From Fontivita pretiosa (GTDB lineage: Bacteria > Planctomycetota > Phycisphaerae > Tepidisphaerales > Tepidisphaeraceae), in contig NZ_CP191258.1 of the NCBI RefSeq assembly GCF_050410795.1, forward strand, positions 4,836,001 to 4,900,000: a DNA stretch of 64,000 nt, given 5' to 3'. The number at the start of each line of letters is the position of its first letter. Position 1 is the stretch's first letter. Both the position numbers and the translations under genes were made by a program. The notes beneath the pieces are model-generated. The model was not told where the DNA came from. It was given only the letters and a program-made list of their open reading frames with translations, and searched no databases. Positions 26,228 through 33,915 of the stretch are shown one piece after another.

Positions 26228-26508
26228 GTTGCCGCATCCTTGAATGTTGTAAGCCGATGTTGTGAATCTCCGAGCGCTGATAAAGTCCGCTGATAGCGCC
26301 CGCTTTGGTAGCCCAGGCTGTTTGACTGTTACGGTTTGCGCAGGGTGCGTGTTTCCCCGAGATTGCCACCTCGAGCGTTTTTTTTGCGTTAAGGCAGGTT
26401 CCTGCAAGGCAGACCGCCAGTGAGTGTGCTGGCTCACGGACGATCCAGCCGGCGGGATGCTGTCGCCTGCCGCATTGAAGAAGGACTTGAAAATCCGATG
26501 ATAGTGGT

Positions 26509-28368
26509 ATGTCCGTGGCCTGGCCAACCAACCTGGGCGGCTCGGCGCCGTTGTCGGAAGAGCTTTGGCCGCGGGGGTTGCGGCGGACGATCGACCTGAC
26601 GGCGCTGCACCCCGATGCCACGTTCCTGCGGATTCTCGGGGTCAACTACGTGCACATCCCGACCGCGGACGGGGGGGATCTGTACCTCACCGAGCGTGGC
26701 GTGCCGTTTGTGAGGCATCTGGACCCCCGCAACTGGTACGAGCCGCAATGGTTCAAGCAGCATCGACAGCGTCTGGCGGGCACGGGCACAGTCTATCGGC
26801 TTCCCACGCGACCGCTGGATGGCCAGACGATGGATGATCGATCCGGGACAGGCGACCGGCGGGACATGACGCCTGGCGCCGCAACCGCCGCAGCGGGCCG
26901 GCGGCCGGGGCCCGACAGCATCGATCTGGTCGTCAAATGGTCTCGAGTGGGGCAGGATGTGGCCCTGGATACCTTCGCGCTTCAACGCAACATCGACGCG
27001 GAGTTCAACACACCCTTTGAGGAGTTTGCCCGGCTGGAGGAGTTGCGGCGCGGCGAGCATGGACCGGCCAGCCTGCGCATTCTCACGCAAAAGCCGCTGG
27101 CGATTTACGTGCCGCCGGAACAGATGCAGATGTGGCAGACCGGTCGCTCGCGGGAGAAGATTCTGGCACGCATGGCGCGACACCCCGGGGTGGAGATCGA
27201 TGTGCTGCGCTCGTACATCATGCTGTATCAGTGGATCGACGGGTACAACGCGATCGAGGCGTTTGCCATGTGCGCCCCGACGCTGGAGGCCAGACAACGC
27301 GAGCTGAAGGAGCTGACGCTGCGCGTAGACCGTGAACTGGCGGCCAAGGGATTTGTGGTGGCGGATCACAAGCCGACCCACCTGATCCTGCGGATCAGGG
27401 ACGGGAAGATCCTGCGTCGCCGCGACGGGAGCATCGCGTATGCGCTGGTTGATTACGAGCTGCTGTCGCGGACGGCGGACTATGAGGACTCGGTGCAGGC
27501 GGCGCGTCGCCGCGAGTACCTGATCCGCCAGAAGCAGCGGTTTTACCCGCGACCGTCCGCCCAGTTCGGCAGCGGACTGAAGCCGGCGAAGGTGCTGGGT
27601 GTCAGCTACGTATTCGGGCGCGCCCAGAGCACCGGGGGGACGCTTTGGGTGGTCGGCAACGACCCGGAGCTGTTCGGATACTTCCTGCCGGAGCGCTGGC
27701 GGACGATGCAGCAGGTGAAGCTCAGCGAGCGGGGCCAGACGTATTACGCACAGACCAAGGATCGCATCCATCTGGTGTGGAAGGTGTCGCGTGTGGGCGA
27801 GTTGCCGGTGGGACGACTGGAGGATCCGCAGTATCGACGGATTCTTCAACTGGGCTACAACAGCCCGTTCGAGGAGTTCGCATTGGCGTTGAAGATGGCC
27901 AGTCGCGGGTGCAAGACGATCTACCCGCGTGCGATCTACATGACTGCCAGCCCCGGACACGTCAGCGGGGCGATTCAGGATCGCCGGCGTTTTGAGCGGA
28001 TGAGGCACGTGCTCTCGCCAGCGGGAATGCCGGTCATGCCCATGGGGCACGACTATGTCACGATCTGGGGCTACTGGCGTGGGCTGGAGGATGATGAGGC
28101 GCCGGACGACGTGCGTCTGTGGACACCGATCGATGTGACGCGTGCGCGGACCAAGGGGATCATCGACGCATCGACGGCGGCGCGTGTGATGGCGCGGCAT
28201 GCCGAGCAGCTCGCCGCCGCCGGGTTCGAGGATGCGTCGTTTTCATCGGATCACGTGTTGATTTCGTACGTGCCCAACGGGTCGATCAAGACCGACGCCA
28301 GCGGGCAGATCGAATCCCGCCAGTGCAATTTCGAGCTTGTGCACGAGAAAAGACTCCCGACCCCTTAA
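26509..28368 (+). CDS. Duplicated protein-kinase-like protein (kinase plus pseudokinase, putative)
   Basis: Not a family I can name. The 619 residues fall into two halves that align. LGVNYVHI (43-50) matches LGVSYVFG (363-370), VVKWSRVG (141-148) matches VWKVSRVG (423-430), FNTPFEEFA (166-174) matches YNSPFEEFA (450-458), and LAAKGF (277) matches LAAAGF (568). In the first half, Lys143, Glu171/172, Asp286-x-Lys288-x-x-His291 and Asp315 in LVDYEL are laid out like the ATP lysine, helix-C glutamate, catalytic loop and metal aspartate of small bacterial kinases. The second half keeps the lysine but loses the catalytic loop and metal aspartate, as a pseudokinase would. The kinase reading is inference. 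The internal duplication is directly visible. The stop codon lies in a perfect inverted repeat. Confidence 0.7.
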   Translation: MSVAWPTNLGGSAPLSEELWPRGLRRTIDLTALHPDATFLRILGVNYVHIPTADGGDLYLTERGVPFVRHLDPRNWYEPQWFKQHRQRLAGTGTVYRLPTRPLDGQTMDDRSGTGDRRDMTPGAATAAAGRRPGPDSIDLVVKWSRVGQDVALDTFALQRNIDAEFNTPFEEFARLEELRRGEHGPASLRILTQKPLAIYVPPEQMQMWQTGRSREKILARMARHPGVEIDVLRSYIMLYQWIDGYNAIEAFAMCAPTLEARQRELKELTLRVDRELAAKGFVVADHKPTHLILRIRDGKILRRRDGSIAYALVDYELLSRTADYEDSVQAARRREYLIRQKQRFYPRPSAQFGSGLKPAKVLGVSYVFGRAQSTGGTLWVVGNDPELFGYFLPERWRTMQQVKLSERGQTYYAQTKDRIHLVWKVSRVGELPVGRLEDPQYRRILQLGYNSPFEEFALALKMASRGCKTIYPRAIYMTASPGHVSGAIQDRRRFERMRHVLSPAGMPVMPMGHDYVTIWGYWRGLEDDEAPDDVRLWTPIDVTRARTKGIIDASTAARVMARHAEQLAAAGFEDASFSSDHVLISYVPNGSIKTDASGQIESRQCNFELVHEKRLPTP

Positions 28369-28390
28369 ATTAAGGGGTCGGGAGTCTTTT
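28348..28390. repeat. Perfect 21-bp inverted repeat containing the stop codon
   Basis: Two 21-base arms around a single central base. The right arm contains aaggggtcgggagtctttt and so also looks like a stem plus T4 tract. The TAA of the kinase-like gene lies at 28366-28368, inside the left arm, so the last five residues (RLPTP) are encoded by the repeat. It could act as a terminator, but a related arm at 29937 points to a dispersed REP-like element. Confidence 0.8.
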
Positions 28391-28481
28391 CCGGAATGCC
28401 TTCATTTGCTCCCGCTGCGGCACTGCCCTATGCTGTTGACACAACCGCGCAGATTGAGCAGATGATCAAGGACATCCGGCG

Positions 28482-29045
28482 ATGTTCGGATTTTCAAAGC
28501 GTCGCGAAGCGCGACCGCAGCAGGAGCCGACGACCCAGGCCGCGGCGCATGCGCGGGTAAACTCCAGACTCTGCACTGAAAAATTCAACGGCAAATATCC
28601 GCACGTGGGGCTGTACGACTGTCGCGAGCGCAAAGTCTGGGTCTGCAAACCGCTGAGTGGACAGGCAATCCGCACTTCGCATGCGCGGCTGATCACCGGC
28701 GCCGACAACGCCACCAGCACCGTCTGGAAAGACCGCTTCCTGTGTTTCTGGTTCTACACGCCCGGCAGCGGCGAAGGGTACATCCACGGCTACCCGATCG
28801 ACTGGGATGAAGCGCACCTGCTGGTTCGGATCGATCCCAACTGGGACTACGACCGCCAGCGCTACATCCCACCGGAATTGACCGACCAGATCAACGAAAA
28901 CCTGAATCGCCAGTTCAAGCATGGCGAGCGGATCTTCGAGTACTACCGGGCGTGCAAGCTGAAGTATCCGCTGAGCCTGCACTTCGTGGGACAGCGCGCT
29001 ACCGATTCGTTGTTCTACGTCAAACGCATCGAAGCCCACACCTGA
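28482..29045 (+). CDS. Hypothetical protein, 187 aa
   Basis: No family recognised. A basic N-terminus (MFGFSKRREARPQQEP) is followed by a compact globular part rich in aromatic residues: KYPHVGLYDCRERKVWVCKP, FLCFWFYTPGSGEGYIHGYP, DWDEAHLLVRIDPNWDYDRQ, and FEYYRACKLKYPLSLHFVGQ. There is no signal peptide or transmembrane segment. It lies between two REP-like arms and next to decayed mobile-element and FG-GAP remnants. The text has the composition of a real protein and ends cleanly before the pseudogenes. Confidence 0.6.
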   Translation: MFGFSKRREARPQQEPTTQAAAHARVNSRLCTEKFNGKYPHVGLYDCRERKVWVCKPLSGQAIRTSHARLITGADNATSTVWKDRFLCFWFYTPGSGEGYIHGYPIDWDEAHLLVRIDPNWDYDRQRYIPPELTDQINENLNRQFKHGERIFEYYRACKLKYPLSLHFVGQRATDSLFYVKRIEAHT

Positions 29046-29420
29046 GCGGCGGGCGGTGTTCCACTGCGATGGGATCACTTCAATGGCCATCCGCTCAGAT
29101 GGCCAGAAGCTGGACAATCGCCTCCTGGGTGGTGGCAATCCGCGTCTGGCCGGCGCGGCGCGGAGCGTCGCGCGGTATTGCCCGACTGGTGATAACGGAT
29201 GCAGCGTGAAGACCGCAGTATTGCTTGATCTGTCGTAACTGTAGTGCCTGACATGAATCGGCCGATGCATTGAAAGATTCGTCAGTTCCAGGCTTTGCCG
29301 CGACAGGCTTGAGGATACATCCCAGTTGAACACGAAGCGCAGCTCTCGCCGGGCAGGATCAAACGAAGCATCCAGCACCCTGGGCGGCGTAAGGTTGGGT
29401 AGAAGGCTTATGGCGCCGTC

Positions 29421-29892
29421 GGCAACGTCACCGCCTGTGTGCTGTTCACCTATCTGGGCGACCCGGGCAACTATCACTGCGCCGCCGCCTACGTGAAGGC
29501 GATGGGCCTGAACCTCATCGAGCGCTCCAGCGGCATGTACCAGGGAAAGCTGAAAATCTCCAAACGCGGCAGCAGCGCGGGTGCGCTACTGGATGTATCT
29601 GGCGGCGCTTCGCCTGGTGAAAAAGAGCTCTCCGGTGCGTCCATGGTATTTGAAGAAGAAGCATCGAGATTCGGATGAGGCGGGAAGAGCGCTGGTCGGC
29701 AAGATGACGGAGGATGCGATCTACTATGCGGGACAATCGCGGCACGACGAATTTCGTTCCCCTATGAGAGTGTCGCGAGCGAGGGAGAAGTTTGGCGACA
29801 AGTTGGTGGACGCGGCGTATGCGCGATACTTGGAAGACCTGGCCAGATCGGCCACGAAAGACCGGGCCGAGAAGCCGAGGTCGGGGTCGTAA
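29421..29892 (+). pseudogene. IS110-family transposase remnant (C-terminal part, frameshifted)
   Basis: A 3' fragment of an IS110-type transposase (Transposase_20 region). GAVGNVTACVLFTYLGDPG corresponds to the helix-hairpin-helix that begins the domain, then AAAYVKAMGLNL and KISKRGSSA. The frame shifts at the GGG near 29580, and RYWMYLAALRLVKKSSP continues one frame over to the stop at 29890. Removing one G restores the family text. The N-terminal DEDD catalytic half is absent, so it cannot be active. It is inserted in, or recombined with, the broken FG-GAP gene. Confidence 0.7.
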
Positions 29893-29936
29893 AGGGGTCA
29901 CTCGGTCACTTCCCAAAATGACCGCTTGGGAGATTC

Positions 29937-29955
29937 TAAGGGGCCGGGAGTCTTT
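29937..29955. repeat. Single arm related to the inverted repeat at 28348-28390
   Basis: taaggggccgggagtcttt differs from the right arm at 28371-28389 by one base over these 19 positions. It lies 45 bases after the transposase remnant, in the same orientation as the right arm. It is probably a dispersed REP-like sequence. Confidence 0.6.
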
Positions 29956-30882
29956 GTTTGATGACGCGCGAAAGGTGACATCCAGCGTTTGGTCATGTGA
30001 ACCCTCGATCAAAACCGGAACGTCTTCCGCACGTAACTGAAGTTCTTGCTGTCGTAGGCCCAAAACATGTGGTAGTGGTATCCGTCGGCGGCGGCAATGT
30101 CGATGTCGTCACCGGAAGTGCCGCCAACCGCAAAACCGGTTGGTGGGGCGAAGGTGGCGTCGCCCCTGTTCAACAGCACCCGAAGGAATCCTCCGACGCG
30201 GCCGGTCAGGACCGCCAGATCATCCAGGCGGTCGCCGTTCACATCTGCCGCCGTGACGGCAAGCGGATACAGCCCGGTGTCATAGCTTGCGCCGGGGCCA
30301 AACGTGCCATCTCCCCTGTTCAACAGGACCATTGCACTGCGGCTCCACTTGTTCACCACCGTCAGATCGATTTTCTGGTCGCCGTTGAAGTCACCAGTTG
30401 CTATCGATCGCGGCTCGTAGCCGGCGTCATAGCTCTGTGCCTGTGCGAACGTTCCGTCTCCGTGATTAAGCAGGGCCGCGATCGTGCCGTTGCGGATGCT
30501 GTTCATGGCAAGGTCGGTGTTGCCGTCGCCGTTGAAGTCGGCGGCGGTGACGGCATCGCCCAGGTCCAGTAACGCCGAAGCTCACGATCTCGGCGAATGT
30601 GCCGTCGGCGCGTCCGAACATGACTCCGGCGGGAATCGCCAGATCGACAGTTCCGTTGCGGTCAAAGTCCGCCGAGGCGATGCTGCGGACCTCCCGATCG
30701 ATGCGATAGGTCGGAGCGGGAAACGCGATCCGACTGAGCAGCCGGCGCGGCTCGAGCATTTCGACGGCGGCCGGCGCGGTAATCGCCAGCGGCAATCTGT
30801 TGCGGCCAACAGTCAATGCCTGAATGAGCTGAGCGGGCGGGCGCATGGGAAACTCCATTGTCGGGGGGGGGCATGTGTTCAC

Positions 30883-31275
30883 CGCGGGACGAGTCGTCTG
30901 AGACGCGATTGTCGTTTCGGCCGGCTCGGGAGGCTACTGGGAATCGGCTGGCGACCGGTCCCTCTGGGCTTAACTGACGCCGATCATTGGCGCGGCGTTT
31001 CAGGATGAAAGGTTCTGCCAGTATTGTGATCCAGATTGCAGGCTGCGGGCGTATTGGGCTGCAAGGGGCGATCCTTGGCGCCCTGGCAGCAGTGGATGAG
31101 ACTCAGGTGCAGCACATATCATTCCTGTGCAGGCAAATCGGGCTGCACGAGAGGGGCGGGAAGGGATAAACTTTATCGACCAGGCAATTTGGTCGAAATA
31201 TAGTGAGGGGCAACGATTGCAGGGGCCTTGCCGGGCAGGGTCTACCTGTTGATACGCAACATTTGGGAAATTGCG
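30883..31275. other. Intergenic region before the alpha-glucan phosphorylase gene
   Basis: 393 bases without a credible gene. It includes a dyad with an adjacent -10-like sequence near 31176-31204, listed separately. The rest shows nothing I can name. Confidence 0.5.
31176..31204 (+). promoter_or_regulatory. Dyad TCGACCA-n7-TGGTCGA with -10-like TATAGT
   Basis: A perfect 7-bp inverted repeat (31176-31182 and 31190-31196) spaced by 7 bases, directly followed by TATAGT (31199-31204), about 70 bases before the phosphorylase ATG. The size and place suit a repressor operator over a promoter. No regulator can be named. Confidence 0.4.
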
Positions 31276-33849
31276 ATGGCACAGATCAGTCCGCCGACGA
31301 TTCGGACGTTTCAGGTGTTTCCGGACATTCCCCAGCCGCTGACGCCGCTGTTGGAGTTGGCGCGCAACCTGTGGTGGGTATGGCACCCGGACGCGGTGGA
31401 ACTGTTCCGCAGGCTGGATCGCAAGCTCTGGGATGAAGTCCACCACAACCCCGTGAAGCTGCTGGGCTCGATCTCGCAGGCCAAGCTCGCCGCCGCCGCC
31501 GAGGACGACGGCTATATCGCCCACCTCAAGCGCGTCTATGCCGCTTTCAAGCTTCACCTTGAGGAGCACGGCTGGTTCCACAAAAACCATCCGGACAAAA
31601 AGAAGCTTCTGGTGGCGTACTTTTCGGCCGAGTTCGGTCTGCATGAGTCGCTGCCGATCTACTCCGGCGGGCTGGGGGTACTGGCGGGCGATCATCTCAA
31701 AAGCGCCAGCGAAATCGGCCTGCCCCTGGTTGGCGTGGGGCTTCTGTACCGCAACGGGTACTTCCAGCAGTATCTGTCGGCCGACGGCTGGCAGCAGGAA
31801 AGCTATCCGGAACTGGACTTCTACAACCTTCCGATCGAGCCGCTGCGATACACCGACGGCACGCCCGTCCAGGTGCGCGTGGACCTTCCCGAGAACGCGG
31901 TTTACTGCAAGGTCTGGCGAGCCAATGTCGGTCGGGTCCCGCTCTACCTCCTGGACACCAACCTGACGGAAAACGCCCCGGCCGACCGCGACATCACCGC
32001 GCGTCTGTACGGCGGGGGGTCGGAGATGCGCATCAAGCAGGAGATCGTGCTGGGCATCGGTGGCGTGCGGGCACTGGAGGCACTGGGCATCAGCCCCACC
32101 GTCTTCCACATGAACGAAGGACACAGCGCCTTTTTGGCTCTGGAACGCATCCGCGTCCTGATCGAAGCCAACAACGCCCTGACCTTCGACGAAGCCCGCC
32201 AGCAGGTGATGGCCACCAACATCTTCACCACCCACACGCCGGTGCCGGCGGGCATCGACTTCTTCTCGCCGGAGCTGATGCTCAAGTACTTCCGCAGCTA
32301 CATCCCCAGCCTCAAGCTCGACGAGGAGGGATTCCTGGCGCTTGGGCGGGAGGATGTGGCCAACAAAAAGCAGGGGTTCTCGATGGCGGTGCTGGCGATC
32401 CGCCTGGCCGACCACCACAACGCCGTCTCCAAGCTCCATGGCGAGGTCTCCAGGAAGATGTGGCACAACCTCTGGCCGGGCGTGCCGGTGTCGGAGATCC
32501 CCATCGACCACGTGACCAACGGCATCCACACGCGTACCTGGCTGTCCCCGGACATCAGCTATGTGCTGGATCGCTACCTCGGCGACGCGTGGATGAGCGA
32601 TCCGACGGATCACAGCGTCTGGGAGGGCGTGAACTCGATCCCCGACGAGGAGCTGTGGCGAGCCCACGAGCGCGGGCGGGAGCGGCTGGTTGGCTGGGTG
32701 CGCCAGACGCTCAAGGAACAGCTCATCCGACGCGGCGCAAGCTACGAGGAAGTGCAACTTGCCGAGGAAGTGCTCGATCCCGAGGCGCTGACTATCGGAT
32801 TCGCCCGACGCTTCGCAACCTACAAGCGGGGCGCGCTGCTGCTGCGCGATCCGGCCCGGCTGCGAAAGCTCCTGGAAGACACCAAGCGGCCTATTCAGTT
32901 CGTCTTCTCCGGCAAGGCGCATCCGGCCGACCACGAGGGAAAGGAGCTGATCAAGGCGATCGTCAACTTCGCCCGTGATCCGGCGATCCGTCGGCGGTTC
33001 GTGTTCATCGAGAACTATGACATGAACGTCGCCCGCTACCTGGTCCAGGGCGTGGACGTGTGGCTGAACACCCCGCGCAGGCCCTACGAGGCCTCCGGCA
33101 CCAGCGGCATGAAGGCGGCCGTCAATGGCGTGCTCAACTGCTCCATCCTCGACGGCTGGTGGGTCGAAGCCTATTCGCCCGATGTCGGCTGGGCGATCGG
33201 TCATGGCGAAATCTATCCCGACGCCGGATATCAGGATCACGTCGAGAGCCAGGCCCTTTACGACATCCTGGAAAAGCAGATCGTTCCGCTGTTCTACGAC
33301 CGCTCGGTGGACAACTTCCCGCGGGAGTGGATCGCGCGGATGAAGAACTCGATGCGCAAGCTCGCCCCGGTGTTCAACACCAACCGCATGGTGCGCGAGT
33401 ATGCCGAAAAGTTCTACATTCCCGCCTATCTCCGTGGGCAGGCGCTGGGGCAGGAAAACCTGCGGCGGGCGATCGAGCTGGCACGTGCCAAGGACCGCTA
33501 CCGTGCCAAGTGGGACAGCATCAAGGTCGTGGGCGTGCACACCAGCGGCAACGGCCACTACAAGGTCGGCGACAAGGTGCAGGTCGAAGCCCTGCTGGAC
33601 CTGCCGGATCTGGATCCCAGGGAGATCGCCGTGCAGCTTTACGCCGGGCGGATCACCCCCTCCGGCGAGATCGACGAGCCTCAGGTGTTGCCGATGCAGC
33701 ATTCGCGGCAGATGGGCGCCAACCGGCACCTGTTCACCGGCACGATCGAGTGCCGCACCAGCGGGCGGCAGGGCTTTGCGGTGCGGGTTGTGCCCGGACA
33801 CCCGGACATGGCCACGCCATTCGAGCCGGGGCTGATCCTCTGGAACTGA
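31276..33849 (+). CDS. glgP: Alpha-glucan (glycogen/maltodextrin) phosphorylase
   Basis: A PLP-dependent phosphorylase releasing glucose-1-phosphate from glycogen or maltodextrins in the cytoplasm. The 857-residue protein is the short alpha-glucan family form with an N-terminal DUF3417-type region (IPQPLTPLLELARNLWWVWH). Other landmarks are VAYFSAEFGLHESLPIYSGG, HMNEGHSAF, TTHTPVPAGIDFF, NGIHTRTWL, FARRFATYKRG and the PLP lysine Lys613 in GTSGMKAAVNG. The start at MAQISPPTIRTFQ fits the family. A weak GGGAA precedes it. It is a single gene with a dyad upstream, convergent with ftsK. Confidence 0.95.
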   Translation: MAQISPPTIRTFQVFPDIPQPLTPLLELARNLWWVWHPDAVELFRRLDRKLWDEVHHNPVKLLGSISQAKLAAAAEDDGYIAHLKRVYAAFKLHLEEHGWFHKNHPDKKKLLVAYFSAEFGLHESLPIYSGGLGVLAGDHLKSASEIGLPLVGVGLLYRNGYFQQYLSADGWQQESYPELDFYNLPIEPLRYTDGTPVQVRVDLPENAVYCKVWRANVGRVPLYLLDTNLTENAPADRDITARLYGGGSEMRIKQEIVLGIGGVRALEALGISPTVFHMNEGHSAFLALERIRVLIEANNALTFDEARQQVMATNIFTTHTPVPAGIDFFSPELMLKYFRSYIPSLKLDEEGFLALGREDVANKKQGFSMAVLAIRLADHHNAVSKLHGEVSRKMWHNLWPGVPVSEIPIDHVTNGIHTRTWLSPDISYVLDRYLGDAWMSDPTDHSVWEGVNSIPDEELWRAHERGRERLVGWVRQTLKEQLIRRGASYEEVQLAEEVLDPEALTIGFARRFATYKRGALLLRDPARLRKLLEDTKRPIQFVFSGKAHPADHEGKELIKAIVNFARDPAIRRRFVFIENYDMNVARYLVQGVDVWLNTPRRPYEASGTSGMKAAVNGVLNCSILDGWWVEAYSPDVGWAIGHGEIYPDAGYQDHVESQALYDILEKQIVPLFYDRSVDNFPREWIARMKNSMRKLAPVFNTNRMVREYAEKFYIPAYLRGQALGQENLRRAIELARAKDRYRAKWDSIKVVGVHTSGNGHYKVGDKVQVEALLDLPDLDPREIAVQLYAGRITPSGEIDEPQVLPMQHSRQMGANRHLFTGTIECRTSGRQGFAVRVVPGHPDMATPFEPGLILWN

Positions 33850-33915
33850 CCACGGGTCCGCCGGCCGATCCGTCGCACGCCGCCGCCGGGCCGATGCCGT
33901 GGCGACGCACCCGCC

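Larger units (their letters stand above)
29155..30882 (-). pseudogene. Broken LEPR-XLL / FG-GAP / SbsA-like secreted protein gene
   Basis: Read from 30882 leftward: an N-terminus with EMLEPRRLLSRIAFPAP, FG-GAP blades (SADFDRNGTVDLAIP), a frameshift near 30572 where VSFGVTG gives way to LLDLGDAVTAADFNGDG, and more blades (ATGDFNGDQKIDLTVVN, AADVNGDRLDDLAVLT) ending at a stop at 30009. After the IS110 remnant, an SbsA-like piece resumes at about 29405 (VLDASFDPARRELRFVFNWD through YDRSSNTAVFTLH, to about 29155). It is clearly like the matching domain of the intact 905-residue protein at 23.5-26.2 kb. It is probably a relative of that gene, disrupted by insertion and point decay. An alternative is that the SbsA fragment came from another copy. 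Confidence 0.65.

Noticed and set aside
29439..29678. A small separate gene
   Set aside because: Its text is the middle of the IS110 transposase C-terminal domain and is continued in another frame, so it belongs to the remnant.
31000..33801. A 933-codon open frame on the minus strand
   Set aside because: Antisense shadow of the alpha-glucan phosphorylase gene. No motif and the composition of a reverse-complement reading.
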